This document shows positions 35,840 to 44,402 of a stretch of 64,000 nucleotides of DNA, one piece after another. This stretch comes from Lewinellaceae bacterium (GTDB taxonomy: Bacteria > Bacteroidota > Bacteroidia > Chitinophagales > Saprospiraceae), in assembly GCA_020636315.1 (NCBI GenBank), contig JACJYA010000003.1:248001-312000 (forward strand), read 5' to 3'. The notes below the pieces were generated by a model. The model was not told where the DNA came from and ran no database searches. It worked only from the letters and a program-made list of their open reading frames with translations. The position numbers and the translations under genes are program-made. Each line of letters starts with the position of its first letter. The first letter of the stretch is position 1.

Positions 35840-37507
35840 ATGAATGACATTGAAATTGCCCGCTCTGTCCAGATGCGCGACATTCGGGAAATTGCAGCCC
35901 AACTTAAGATCGAGGAAAGCCAACTGCAACTCTACGGCAAGTACAAGGCCAAACTTCCTCTCTCTCTGATCGACCCGGAAGCCATTCAACGCAATAAGCT
36001 GATCCTGGTCTCCGCCATCTCGCCGACCCCGGCGGGAGAAGGTAAAACCACTACCTCCATCGGCCTGGTTCAGGGCCTGAACCGGATCGGCAAACAGGCA
36101 ACCGCAGTGTTGAGGGAGCCTTCTCTTGGGCCGGTCTTCGGTATCAAAGGAGGAGCTACAGGCGGTGGCTATTCCCAGATCCTTCCCATGGAAGACATCA
36201 ACCTGCACTTTACCGGCGATTTTGCCGCTATCGAAAAAGCGCACAACCTGCTGGCGGCGCTCATAGACAATAACCTGCAAAACAAAAAATTCAGCCTGGG
36301 GATCGACCCCCGCACCGTAACCTGGAAACGCGTGATGGACATGAATGACCGGGCGTTGCGGAAAATTGTCATCGGGCTTGGTGGCACTACCTCCGGCGTG
36401 CCCAGGGAAACGGGTTTTGACATCACGGCAGCCTCGGAGATCATGGCCATCCTTTGCCTGTGCGAGGGGCTGAGTGACCTGAAACACCGCCTTGGAAATA
36501 TCTTTGTCGGTTTTACGTTTGACAAGCGCCCCATTTACGCCAGGGACCTCAAAGCCAACGGGGCTATGGCTGCTCTGCTGAAGGACGCCATACAACCCAA
36601 CCTGGTCCAGACCCTGGAAGGAACCCCGGCGATCCTTCACGGCGGCCCCTTCGCCAATATTGCCCAGGGCACCAACTCGGTACTCGCCACTCGTATGGGC
36701 ATGAGCCTTTCTGATTTTGTCGTCACCGAAGCCGGCTTCGGCTTTGACCTGGGGGCAGAAAAATTCTTCGATATCAAATGCCAGAGCTCCGGCCTCTCCC
36801 CCAGAGCCGTTGTCCTGGTCGCCACAGTGCGTGCGCTGAAATACCACGGAGGCACCGCACTGGCCGACCTCAAAGAACCCAACCCTAAAGCAGTGAAAAA
36901 AGGCATGGCCAACCTGGAAAAACACCTGGAGAACATCCAGCAATTCGGCCTGCCGGCCATCGTAGCCATGAACCGCTTCGAATCGGACTCTCCGGAAGAG
37001 CTCCATGCCATTGAACAGCGGTGTACTGCACTTGGCGTGCCGGTAGCCCTGTCGGATGTGTGGTCAAAAGGCGGCGCCGGAGCCGAAGAACTCGCCCGCA
37101 TAGTAGCCGAAGTGGCGGAAAATTCCCGGGAGCCGTTCCGGCCACTTTATGACTGGGAATGGAGTGTCGAAGAAAAAATTAAAACCGTAGCGACAAAGAT
37201 ATACGGCGCCAGGGCGATAGACTACACCTCCAGGGCGCGGGCAGACCTGAGAAAGATCCAGCAGCTAGGCCTGGAAAAACTACCGGTTTGTATTGCCAAA
37301 ACCCAGAAATCACTCTCGGACAATCCTAAATTACTTGGGCGGCCCAAAGATTTTGTCGTTACCGTAAGAGAGATAGAGATTGCTTCAGGGGCGGGTTTTC
37401 TGATCCCCATTACCGGCGATATCATGCGGATGCCCGGCCTGCCATCCCAACCTGCGGCAGAAAATATCGACATCGACGAGGATGGCAATATCTCCGGGTT
37501 ATTTTAA
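35840..37507 (+). CDS. fhs: Formate-tetrahydrofolate ligase
   Basis: The product has 555 residues, full length. The nucleotide-binding loop TPAGEGKTTTSIGLVQGLNR, GGATGGGYSQILPMEDINLH, FTGDFAAIEKAHNLLAALID and the C-terminal GDIMRMPGLPSQPAAENIDI are the classical signatures. It makes 10-formyl-tetrahydrofolate from formate, ATP and tetrahydrofolate for purine and one-carbon metabolism. It stands alone, with large gaps on both sides. Confidence 0.98.
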   Translation: MNDIEIARSVQMRDIREIAAQLKIEESQLQLYGKYKAKLPLSLIDPEAIQRNKLILVSAISPTPAGEGKTTTSIGLVQGLNRIGKQATAVLREPSLGPVFGIKGGATGGGYSQILPMEDINLHFTGDFAAIEKAHNLLAALIDNNLQNKKFSLGIDPRTVTWKRVMDMNDRALRKIVIGLGGTTSGVPRETGFDITAASEIMAILCLCEGLSDLKHRLGNIFVGFTFDKRPIYARDLKANGAMAALLKDAIQPNLVQTLEGTPAILHGGPFANIAQGTNSVLATRMGMSLSDFVVTEAGFGFDLGAEKFFDIKCQSSGLSPRAVVLVATVRALKYHGGTALADLKEPNPKAVKKGMANLEKHLENIQQFGLPAIVAMNRFESDSPEELHAIEQRCTALGVPVALSDVWSKGGAGAEELARIVAEVAENSREPFRPLYDWEWSVEEKIKTVATKIYGARAIDYTSRARADLRKIQQLGLEKLPVCIAKTQKSLSDNPKLLGRPKDFVVTVREIEIASGAGFLIPITGDIMRMPGLPSQPAAENIDIDEDGNISGLF

Positions 37508-37933
37508 AGATTTTAAAACCCAACATAACAAGCTCATTCGGGCAATAGTTCGTGAAAAAGTGCAAAAAATGAGCGATTTGTGAACTTTGTGTTCATTTCA
37601 GGCGTTTACAAATCAGGCAAGCGTTTTAAAACTCAATGTTTTTTATTGCCGGCCATCCACCTTATACCAATTAAACCACTATTTACAGCCCTTTATTAGA
37701 AAACTTCCGAAGAAGGCAGCAAGTTTTTCCCTTGTCAGGTAAATGCCGTTTGTCATTCTTCATTTTCGGGGCAGGAATAGTAGTAAGTAATTAACAAACC
37801 GAAAAATGGCCGGCCGCAGTTAAAATTGGCAATTTTTAAGATGGAAAGTTCCTTCAAGCCTTCAATGACATCCCACTTCTTTGTGATACACACATCCTTT
37901 GGCTGCAAATTTGCCCCGGGAAGAAGTTAGAGA
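37508..37933. other. Intergenic region between fhs and the structured leader
   Basis: About 425 AT-rich bases without a supported gene, tRNA or clear terminator. A possible promoter for the cold-shock operon lies in the last 60 bases, but I find no exact TAnnTTTG box there (closest is ATCCTTTG near 37890-37900). Confidence 0.4.
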
Positions 37934-38032
37934 GCTTCCTTCCAGGTGCGGTTTGCTGCCGGACAGCGAGGCACCTCGGTGAGGCCCCCACGCCACGCAG
38001 CTGAACAGCGAGTTGGGGATCCGGAAGGAAGC
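37934..38032 (+). ncRNA. Structured RNA leader of the cold-shock operon (novel cis-element candidate)
   Basis: A perfect 10-bp outer stem (GCTTCCTTCC at 37934-37943 with GGAAGGAAGC at 38023-38032) encloses about 79 bases. Inside, AGGTGC (37944-37949) can pair with GCACCT (37971-37976) around a GCTG/CAGC hairpin (37955-37967), and CCCCA near 37986-37990 can pair with TGGGG near 38014-38018. This gives a closed multi-arm fold 45 bases ahead of the cold-shock gene. It could be a thermosensor, a small-molecule switch or an independent small RNA. I do not recognise it as a named family. Confidence 0.6.
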
Positions 38033-38077
38033 GAATCTCAAGATATTGAAACCAGAATTATTAAACTCTAGGAAACT

Positions 38078-38320
38078 ATGTTCAGAAAAATCTTGAACTT
38101 ATTTACAAGCAAGGATCCACGGGAAAGGAAAGGAAAAGTTAAATTTTTCAACCGAAAAAGAGGGTATGGGTTCATCGAACCGGAAAATCTGGAAAATGAT
38201 GTCTTCGTACATGTTACCAACCTGGAAGACCAGATATCCAAAGGTGACCACGTTGCTTTTGAAGTAAAAGCCAGTTCTAAAGGGCTGGAAGCCAGAAACG
38301 TAAGGTTGGTTGACGCCTGA
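38078..38320 (+). CDS. Cold-shock domain protein
   Basis: The product has 80 residues: a basic 17-residue N-terminal extension, then a cold-shock domain with GKVKFFNRKRGYGFIEPENL (RNP1) and DVFVHVTNLED (RNP2). It binds single-stranded RNA or DNA and melts structure, typically after temperature drop. It follows a structured leader and opens a run of small genes (38362, 38671, 39128) on the same strand. It is slightly longer than classical CspA-type proteins (about 67 residues). Confidence 0.93.
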   Translation: MFRKILNLFTSKDPRERKGKVKFFNRKRGYGFIEPENLENDVFVHVTNLEDQISKGDHVAFEVKASSKGLEARNVRLVDA

Positions 38321-38361
38321 TTTGTCATTGTAATGATCACTAATAAAACATTTTTCAAATT

Positions 38362-38577
38362 ATGAGAATGCGTAAGAAATATGCGATGGGAAAAGACAAG
38401 TACTATTTCACGATCAAGTCGGTTCCCAATAACATCACTATTTTCCGCAAAACCAAGGAAGCAGCCGTTACTGCCTTCAAGAAGTACAAAAAAGCAGGTA
38501 AAGAGATTGAATGGCTGGGCAAATGGAACGGCAAAGAGTTTACGGAAAGTAATATTCCAGCAGCCGTAAATGCGTAA
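38362..38577 (+). CDS. Small basic protein following the cold-shock gene
   Basis: The product has 71 residues, strongly basic. The centre reads DKYYFTIKSVPNNITIFRKT followed by KEAAVTAFKKYKKAGKEIEW and LGKWNGKEF, which suggests a small beta-alpha-beta domain with a positive face that could bind nucleic acid. I do not recognise the family. It is 41 bases after the cold-shock gene, so probably co-transcribed. An ATG two codons later is an alternative start. Confidence 0.65.
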   Translation: MRMRKKYAMGKDKYYFTIKSVPNNITIFRKTKEAAVTAFKKYKKAGKEIEWLGKWNGKEFTESNIPAAVNA

Positions 38578-38670
38578 TCAACAAAATACTGCCGGAGCCG
38601 GCTTTGGACAATTACCAGGAACTTTCGGCAAATTAACCATCTATATCATTCACTCTTTAAATATTTGAAA

Positions 38671-39036
38671 ATGTCTGAAAAGGATTCAAAATTATACGAA
38701 AAGGCAATAGAGTGGGTCAAGCGCAAAGGCTATTCCAAAGTTAAAGCAAATGTTGAGGATTTTGAAAAACCATCCTCCTTTATGCAGCACGGAGATGATG
38801 ATGATTCGGCACTTACCCCGGATATCACAGCGGTAATGCGTGGCAATAAATGTTATTTCGAGATCGCCATCAAATCCGATGACAAAAGGCAACTGGTTAC
38901 AAAGTGGAAGTTGCTGGACCGAATGGCATCCATAAAAGAGGGTAAGTTCTACCTATTCACGCCCCACGGCCATCGTGCATTTGCCAACCGGCTGATAAAA
39001 AAACACGACATTAACGCCGTGTTGGTCAACCTGTAA
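38671..39036 (+). CDS. Small protein with a possible PD-(D/E)XK-like core
   Basis: The product has 121 residues from ATG 38671 (MSEKDSKLYEKAIEWVKRKG); a TTG six bases earlier is unlikely. The middle, TPDITAVMRGNKCYFEIAIK, has the PD...E-x-x-x-K layout seen in restriction-endonuclease-like folds. It is followed by a helix (VTKWKLLDRMASIKEGKFYL) and TPHGHRAFANRLIKKHDINA. The fold is a guess from this pattern, and the spacing E-IAI-K is not the classical E-x-K, so nuclease activity is uncertain. It is the third gene of the cold-shock run, 93 bases after the second. It might alternatively be a non-catalytic RNA- or DNA-binding version. Confidence 0.6.
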   Translation: MSEKDSKLYEKAIEWVKRKGYSKVKANVEDFEKPSSFMQHGDDDDSALTPDITAVMRGNKCYFEIAIKSDDKRQLVTKWKLLDRMASIKEGKFYLFTPHGHRAFANRLIKKHDINAVLVNL

Positions 39037-39045
39037 GACACAACC

Positions 39046-39068
39046 GCCTCCCGGCCAAACCGGGAGGC
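39046..39068 (+). promoter_or_regulatory. GC-rich hairpin between two small genes
   Basis: Nine-bp stem GCCTCCCGG/CCGGGAGGC with a CCAAA loop, ten bases after the stop of the 121-residue protein. No T-run follows. The adjacent CCCCGGG (39070-39076) could pair instead, giving an alternative fold. It may tune expression of the small gene downstream. Confidence 0.5.
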
Positions 39069-39127
39069 TCCCCGGGTAGGGGCCATCCTCCAAGCATTAA
39101 TCTGATCAACAAAATTTTGAAATCATT

Positions 39128-39301
39128 ATGGTAAACAGAAGCATAAGAGTAAAAGTACTCAAGGAAACCTCCAAAACGGTAACTATCCGGTTTATGACCC
39201 TCAACCGCAAGATGCCGGTCCCACGCAAGGATTTTGAAAAGCGGGTGGAAAATGGCCTCTATGAGGTTGTTGGCGACTATGAACTGGAAGAAGACAAATA
39301 A
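39128..39301 (+). CDS. 57-residue protein, last gene of the cold-shock run
   Basis: The product starts MVNRSIRVKVLKETSKTVTI and ends VGDYELEEDK. It has 57 residues, with an N-terminal basic beta-rich half and an acidic tail. The reading frame is complete, with ATG at 39128 and TAA at 39299. It lies 91 bases after the 121-residue gene and 21 bases before the stop of the leftward esterase. No known family is recognised. The clear domain-like composition supports it being real. Confidence 0.6.
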   Translation: MVNRSIRVKVLKETSKTVTIRFMTLNRKMPVPRKDFEKRVENGLYEVVGDYELEEDK

Positions 39302-39322
39302 TTGCCAGTGCTCTGCCGGCTA

Positions 39323-40729
39323 TTATTGCCTCATTAGTTTTAATACACCAACCAGCTTCCCATCATTGAAGGCCCTCAGGAAATAAATACCTGGCTCCAG
39401 GCCTTCAAGCCCGATGGGGCCGCTCTTCAGGGGCATTCTATTTTGAACATTCCTTCCATCAGAACTTAGGATATCAAACTCTGCATCAACCAGCAGCGCC
39501 GGAATTATCAACTGAAAATTCGAATCTGAAGGATTGGGAAATACCTTTAACTTCATTTTTTCCCTGTCGGGAACCTTATCAGCTGTAACGCTTCCGCGAA
39601 AAAGCCATTCATAAGCCGCCGGAAACTCCCGGGCCCAGTACCATTCACTATGTTGCCCGTCCGGGTGGCTAATGGCTACGACCTCTTCTTCGGAAAAACC
39701 GGCACTGAGCAAAGTATTGTACATGGCATTCATGTCGGTAACCTGCTCACCACCTTCTCCTTCCAGATCTCCGGCAATCATGTAAATCCGCATATCAGCC
39801 TCCTTGCCGGTGCTGGCGACGTGGGTATAAACCTCATCGGCAAACCAGAAGGAGGCGGAAAAAACACCAGCTTTACTGAATACATCCTGATGCTCGATCG
39901 CGGCATACAAAGAGATCAACCCTCCCAGAGAGGATCCCATAATTCCCGTAAATTCCCTGCCCGATTTTGTCCGGTAATGCTCATCAACATAGGGTTTAAG
40001 GGTTTCGACAATGAAGTTGACATAAGCGTCTCCTCCCCCTCCCCCATAGGTTGGATTTGCCCAGGGCGTATATTCATCCAGCCGGCTGACGCCTCCGTTA
40101 TCAATAGCAACGACAATCACTCCCTCATCGCCATCCTCAAATAACCGGTTCAGGGCTTCGTCCACCTGCCATTCTCCGGAAAAGGAAGTAGCAGCGTCAA
40201 AGACATTCTGCCCGTCCTGCATGTAAAGAACAGGATAATTTTTTCCGGAATTTTCATAATCGGGCGGCAGGTAAAGCCAGATGCGGCGGGTACGGCCGAG
40301 CTGAGGCATATAAAAGTCCTGTGCAATCACCGACACGTTAGGCGCCGCAGTAGAATTAGTGACGCCTCCCTCCCAGGAAAGGATCTGAAGCTCAAGGGTA
40401 TCCAGCCCTCCGGCATAGTCATAGGTGCGGTCGGGCAGGAACCCACCGCCGGCATTGCCCTCCACAGTATCCCAGCTTCCCCGGGTAAATTTGAATTTTA
40501 ACGTTCCGGGAGATAAGGCCAGGCTGATCTCAAAAACCTCCCCAGCCAGGTTATCCAGAATATAGGCGCTGTTCCCGGGATCCCATCCGTTGAAATCACC
40601 GGCGATGTAAATATCGTCCGCCGGCGGGGTATTGGCGGGAATATCCGTCAACCGTATGGTAAGCTGCCCGAAGACAGCAGAAGCCCAAAGGGCAAAAATG
40701 GACAGTGATAAATAATTTTTAATCTTCAT
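39323..40729 (-). CDS. Secreted esterase (family D/Fes-like) with starch-binding-type domain and T9SS tail
   Basis: The product has 468 residues. The signal peptide ends near SAVFGQ. An N-terminal CBM20/48-like domain (about 22-130) carries DDIYIAGDFNGWDPGNSAYI. The alpha/beta-hydrolase esterase domain (about 135-385) has LPPDYENSGKNYPVLYMQDG, the nucleophile elbow GIMGSSLGGLISLYAA (Ser of GSSLG), and SHPDGQHSEWYWAREFPAAY with the catalytic His. A type A sorting domain closes the protein (FPNPSDSNFQLIIP to GVLKLMRQ). It is likely surface-exposed or released and probably acts on an ester-decorated polysaccharide or siderophore. A -7 box is just upstream (40747-40754). Confidence 0.88.
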   Translation of the reverse strand: MKIKNYLSLSIFALWASAVFGQLTIRLTDIPANTPPADDIYIAGDFNGWDPGNSAYILDNLAGEVFEISLALSPGTLKFKFTRGSWDTVEGNAGGGFLPDRTYDYAGGLDTLELQILSWEGGVTNSTAAPNVSVIAQDFYMPQLGRTRRIWLYLPPDYENSGKNYPVLYMQDGQNVFDAATSFSGEWQVDEALNRLFEDGDEGVIVVAIDNGGVSRLDEYTPWANPTYGGGGGDAYVNFIVETLKPYVDEHYRTKSGREFTGIMGSSLGGLISLYAAIEHQDVFSKAGVFSASFWFADEVYTHVASTGKEADMRIYMIAGDLEGEGGEQVTDMNAMYNTLLSAGFSEEEVVAISHPDGQHSEWYWAREFPAAYEWLFRGSVTADKVPDREKMKLKVFPNPSDSNFQLIIPALLVDAEFDILSSDGRNVQNRMPLKSGPIGLEGLEPGIYFLRAFNDGKLVGVLKLMRQ

Positions 40730-40746
40730 TCAGTTCAATTTTGGCC

Positions 40747-40754
40747 CAAATATA
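40747..40754 (-). promoter_or_regulatory. Bacteroidota -7 box (TATATTTG)
   Basis: Exact TAnnTTTG match on the minus strand, 18 bases upstream of the esterase start. It implies a very short 5' leader of about 11 bases. Confidence 0.55.
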
Positions 40755-40979
40755 GCTGTTCGGCGGAAAAAATAAGATGCAGTGCCCAACCTTAAGAAAG
40801 CCCCCCTACGTCTTAACAAATGGGTATCAAAGCCCCGGATCGTTGTACAGGATGCAGAATTGGACAATCAGGAGCTCCGGCGGAAGCACGATTTTCTCTA
40901 TATTGTCCTTAAAATGCAACCAAAATAGTACTGAACAGGCCAACGCCGGTTTCAGTCCGATACAAAACCTAAACTTCAC

Positions 40980-41744
40980 ATGAATACGATCAGAAGGGCA
41001 GTTTTGATCCTCGTCCTGGTTCTTCCACTGGGTTTAAAAGGCCAGTCGGATATAGATGTCATTCACCTGAAAAACGGCAGCAAATTCGAAGGTAAGATCC
41101 TGGAGTATCAGCAAGGAAGCGCCCTTCGCCTTCAACTCCGCTCCGGCGGAGAACTGGAATTCAGAGAAGAGGAAATCAGCCGTATCGAACAGGGGCTTGA
41201 GCCCGAAGAAGAAAACCGGAAAGAAATGTCTTCCGGGGAAAAAACATACGCCTTTAAAGAAAGAGGAGTTTTTAACGCCACTTATTTTTCAACATTAAGC
41301 GGCTCTTCAGAGGAAGGGTTCCTGCTTGGCCTTGGGCTGCACAATATTACAGGCTACCAGTTTCACCGCCTGTTCGGGCTGGGCCTGGGCCTGGGAGTTG
41401 ACACCTATTCATTCGACAATGGAGAGACGCTCTACCCTGTGTTTGTCGAATCGAGGGGTTATTTGTCCCAAAACCGGGTTGCTCCCTATTACGCTGCGGC
41501 CGGAGGCTATGGCTTTGCGTTCAGGAACAATGACGAGTTGATCAATAAGGCACAGGGAGGGTTGTTCTTCCGGGCAGCTCTCGGATTGAGGCTGGGGGCC
41601 GATAAAGACACCAACGTTCTGATAGATGGGGGGTATCAGTATCAGGATGCGTTTTTTGAACGCCGGACGGCATTCCAGAATGAAATCGAGGAAAAGCGGT
41701 TGACGTTCCACCGCATCGTCATTCGCATAGGCTTAATTTTTTGA
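40980..41744 (+). CDS. Outer-membrane beta-barrel protein of unknown function
   Basis: The product has 254 residues, with a signal peptide ending near LGLKGQ. The N-terminal part (about 24-75) has VIHLKNGSKFEGKILEYQQG and LRSGGELEFREEEISRIEQG, a fold like the small SH3-like repeats in other Bacteroidota barrels. The rest is Gly- and aromatic-rich amphipathic strands (LGLGLGVDTYSFDNGETLYP, FRAALGLRLGADKDTNVLID) ending in IVIRIGLIF, as for an outer-membrane barrel. It lies three bases before an ECF sigma gene on the same strand, so it is probably part of the same signalling or stress unit. A TTG about 20 bases before a TAGTACTG lies upstream near 40909-40940. Confidence 0.72.
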   Translation: MNTIRRAVLILVLVLPLGLKGQSDIDVIHLKNGSKFEGKILEYQQGSALRLQLRSGGELEFREEEISRIEQGLEPEEENRKEMSSGEKTYAFKERGVFNATYFSTLSGSSEEGFLLGLGLHNITGYQFHRLFGLGLGLGVDTYSFDNGETLYPVFVESRGYLSQNRVAPYYAAAGGYGFAFRNNDELINKAQGGLFFRAALGLRLGADKDTNVLIDGGYQYQDAFFERRTAFQNEIEEKRLTFHRIVIRIGLIF

Positions 41745-41747
41745 TCC

Positions 41748-42302
41748 ATGAGTCTGAGGCCAGAACAATATTCTGATCGGGACCTGGTGGAAGGCTGCCT
41801 TGGAAATGACCGCTTTTCGCAGGAAATGCTTTATCGCAAGTACTTTCCGGCAATGATGCGGATGATCCAGCGCTATACCCAGGACCGGGAGGTGGCCATG
41901 GATATCCTCAACACGGGTTTTCTCCGGGTTTTCAAAAAACTCGATACTTTTTCCTTTGCCGGTTCTCTGGAAGGGTGGATCCGGCGCCTGGTCTTCCACA
42001 GCTTGTCCGATTATTTTAAGAAACACTCCAAACAGATCTATTTTCTGGAGATCGAAGACCGGGACGCTCCCCTTAAAGAAGGGGCACTGAACAAACTCTA
42101 TTTCGAAGATATTCTGAAACTGGTGGATATGCTGCCCGATGCAACCCGGGAAGTATTTTACCTATACGCCATTGAGGGCTTTACCCATGTGGAGATTGCC
42201 AAAAAGATCAATATAAGCGTCGGCACCTCAAAATGGCACTTATCCAACGCCCGAAAAAAATTAAAACAATTAATTCGCACATATTACAATCATGCAGGAT
42301 AA
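41748..42302 (+). CDS. ECF-type RNA polymerase sigma factor
   Basis: The product has 184 residues. Region 2 (about 10-85) has YFPAMMRMIQRYTQDREVAM and FLRVFKKLDTFSFAGSLEGW, the WIRR hallmark included. Region 4 (about 118-175) has LPDATREVFYLYAIEGFTHV and AKKINISVGTSKWHLSNARK. It directs RNA polymerase to a stress or envelope regulon. It is three bases after the barrel gene and its stop overlaps the start of a membrane-plus-barrel gene (42292), so the three are coupled. Confidence 0.95.
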   Translation: MSLRPEQYSDRDLVEGCLGNDRFSQEMLYRKYFPAMMRMIQRYTQDREVAMDILNTGFLRVFKKLDTFSFAGSLEGWIRRLVFHSLSDYFKKHSKQIYFLEIEDRDAPLKEGALNKLYFEDILKLVDMLPDATREVFYLYAIEGFTHVEIAKKINISVGTSKWHLSNARKKLKQLIRTYYNHAG

Positions 42303-43560
42303 TTACCCGCAAGAATTTGACGAGCAGTTCATCAGCGAGGCGTGGTTGAAGATGCGCCAATTGCTGGACAAGGAAATGCCGGTGCAACCAAAACGCCGCG
42401 CTGCCTGGTGGTTATGGCTGCTGGCCGGGTTCCTTTTTGTGGCCGTGGCAGGCGGCGCCTTTTTCCTTTTGAACAAAGGCGCCGATTCGCCTCCCCCCTT
42501 CCACGACAGGCCTGTTGCCGGCCTGGAACAGCAATCCGCTGGCGGCTCGCCCGGAACCCCCAAAGAACCAGGCTCAATGAATAAGGTACAGGATCAAAAA
42601 GCAGAGGCTCAATTCCCAGGCAAAAACGCTGGTGCCCTGTCCACAGCAACCTTACGGGAACCAGGGGCTGAGGCACCAAAGGCTCTTTCTTCTGAAGGCA
42701 ATAACCCGCAGGCAACCGCATTCTCTGAAAGCAAAGAGCGGAAGGATACGCCAAAAGGCTTTGATGCCGGCGATACGATTGAGAACAAAGGAATTGTAAC
42801 AGGGCCGGTGGAAAAGGAAAACCAGCCCGTCACCTCAGGGAAGAGCCTTATTCCGGCCCTTCCTTTGGAAAGAAGCATCATAAGTAAAATACTGCCGTAC
42901 TCCGAAACTTCAGGAGAAAGCCCGCTGGCTTCCATTCAAGCCAAAAAGCCCCGGATATTTCGGGCCGCGATCGAAGGAGAAGGGTATTATCTCGGCCATT
43001 CCGCGCCCGGCGGCATGGGCGCCGGCTTAGCCCTTGAATTTCATCCCGGTAATAGCCGCCTGTATCTGCGCAGCGGTGTTTTCTACCGATCCTATCAACC
43101 CGAAGCAACTACCGCTGAAAGGAGTTTTCAACACCAACTTGCAAACGACATCAATCAATTGTCTTCCAGCACGGAGGCCGCCGTTGCCCGGTATATACAA
43201 CTTCCCCTCACCGGCGGTTTCCAGTGGACCCCCCGGTTTGCTCTGGAAGCCGGCGTACAGGCGGGCCAGTTGCTCTACAGCCGGACAATCAGCAAATGGA
43301 GCCTGGAAAACCAAGGCAGCTCTTCCGGGAGCCCCCAGCAAATAAAAAATACGATTTATAAATTCGGCCAGAATAAGGGAAATGGCCTGCTCAGGGCAAC
43401 CTCATTTGATATCATCGCCGGACTGGCATATCGCCCCGGCACTCGCACCAGCCTTCGCCTCCATTATCAGTACGGGCTGGCCAATATGCTAAACAGCGAA
43501 CAGGATGAAGCATATATCCGGGGGCTGAAGTTATCCTTGTCCTATTATATCATACCTTGA
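42292..43560 (+). CDS. Membrane protein with cytoplasmic anti-sigma-like start and periplasmic barrel-like end
   Basis: The product has 422 residues. The short N-terminal cytoplasmic part (about 1-40) is acidic. One transmembrane helix is at about 41-62 (AWWLWLLAGFLFVAVAGGAF). A long low-complexity Pro/Ser/Lys-rich spacer covers about 65-200. The C-terminal 200 residues are beta-strand rich (GYYLGHSAPGGMGAGLALEF, YLRSGVFYRSYQPEATTAER) and look like a barrel or porin-like fold. The overlap with the sigma gene suggests it is the cognate anti-sigma or sensor, although no conserved zinc anti-sigma motif is visible. This layout recurs in Saprospiraceae. Function uncertain. Confidence 0.68.
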   Translation: MQDNYPQEFDEQFISEAWLKMRQLLDKEMPVQPKRRAAWWLWLLAGFLFVAVAGGAFFLLNKGADSPPPFHDRPVAGLEQQSAGGSPGTPKEPGSMNKVQDQKAEAQFPGKNAGALSTATLREPGAEAPKALSSEGNNPQATAFSESKERKDTPKGFDAGDTIENKGIVTGPVEKENQPVTSGKSLIPALPLERSIISKILPYSETSGESPLASIQAKKPRIFRAAIEGEGYYLGHSAPGGMGAGLALEFHPGNSRLYLRSGVFYRSYQPEATTAERSFQHQLANDINQLSSSTEAAVARYIQLPLTGGFQWTPRFALEAGVQAGQLLYSRTISKWSLENQGSSSGSPQQIKNTIYKFGQNKGNGLLRATSFDIIAGLAYRPGTRTSLRLHYQYGLANMLNSEQDEAYIRGLKLSLSYYIIP

Positions 43561-43663
43561 TTGAATAAGTACATGGACTGAATTAATGAATGACTGAATG
43601 ATTGAATACCAGCGCCTTAGATGGCACTTTGTGTCTCACTAATTGTGTCCAGGCACTTACTCC

Positions 43664-43708
43664 AAAACAACAGGGCAATTGGGGATCCGCAATTGCCCTG
43701 TTGTTTTT
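43664..43708. terminator. Bidirectional terminator between convergent genes
   Basis: Seventeen-base arms (AAAACAACAGGGCAATT and its complement) around a 10-nt loop, flanked by A-rich and T-rich ends so it can end transcription from both sides. It lies between the barrel gene (ends 43560) and yceI (ends 43724). Confidence 0.9.
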
Positions 43709-43723
43709 AATAGCAGACAATTA

Positions 43724-44335
43724 TTAAGAATTGTCAGAGACAAGCTTTACCTGGAGGTCAAATTCATCATAGATCGTCTTGTCTCCCAGGTTGTCAAAGA
43801 AACTACCGGAACCGTAGCGGACGTTGAAATCGGAGCGGTCAACTTTAATGTCGGCCGTGGCCACTTTCTGGCCATTCTCCTCTGTTACCTTGGCATAGAA
43901 CTTTATCTCTTTGGTGATCCCTTTGATGGTGAGGTCGCCAACGATCTTGTAGTCGCCGGGAGTGCCACGGGAAACGACCTGAGTGATAACGAAACCGGCA
44001 GTGGGGTGCTTCTCGACTCCGAAGAAGTCATCCGACTTCAGGTGCCCAACCAGTTTCTGATTCCACTCTCCTTCGAGGTCATTACAGGTGATGGATGCCA
44101 TGTCGATCTCGAAGGAACCGCCAACCAGCTTGTCGCCGTCAAAATCCAATTTACCGGACTTCAGTTGAATGTTGCCGTTGTGAGAACCCGTCACCTTATA
44201 AGCGTTCCAGGTGATGGTGCTTTCCTCTATACTGACTTCCCGGGGTTCAACATTGGAATTAAAAGGGAAGGTAAAGCTCATGCCTACCAGGGCGAGTGCA
44301 GCAAGCAAAGTTGAGAAAACAGATACTTTCTTCAT
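43724..44335 (-). CDS. YceI-family lipid-binding protein
   Basis: The product has about 203 residues from the preferred start at 44335 (MKKVSVFSTLLAALALVGMS), which gives a clean signal peptide; the upstream ATG at 44395 would put 20 uncleaved residues in front. The YceI fold is visible: STITWNAYKVTGSHNGNIQL, GSFEIDMASITCNDLEG, HLKSDDFFGVEKHPTAGFVI, and VGDLTIKGITKEIKFYAKV, with DRSDFNVRYGSG. YceI proteins bind isoprenoid or lipid-like ligands in the periplasm. It is preceded by a marR gene on the same strand, and the upstream region carries an ATGTAT-x2-GACAT sequence shared in outline with the marR promoter. Confidence 0.92.
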   Translation of the reverse strand: MKKVSVFSTLLAALALVGMSFTFPFNSNVEPREVSIEESTITWNAYKVTGSHNGNIQLKSGKLDFDGDKLVGGSFEIDMASITCNDLEGEWNQKLVGHLKSDDFFGVEKHPTAGFVITQVVSRGTPGDYKIVGDLTIKGITKEIKFYAKVTEENGQKVATADIKVDRSDFNVRYGSGSFFDNLGDKTIYDEFDLQVKLVSDNS

Positions 44336-44402
44336 GGTTAAAATGGTTTTTATTGATGATGAACTGATTAACAAAAACTCTGGAATAGAGTTCATACAAT
44401 TG

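Noticed and set aside
37934..38032. tRNA or tmRNA gene in the structured leader
   Set aside because: No T-loop GTTCRA-type sequence, no anticodon arm of correct spacing and no CCA end.
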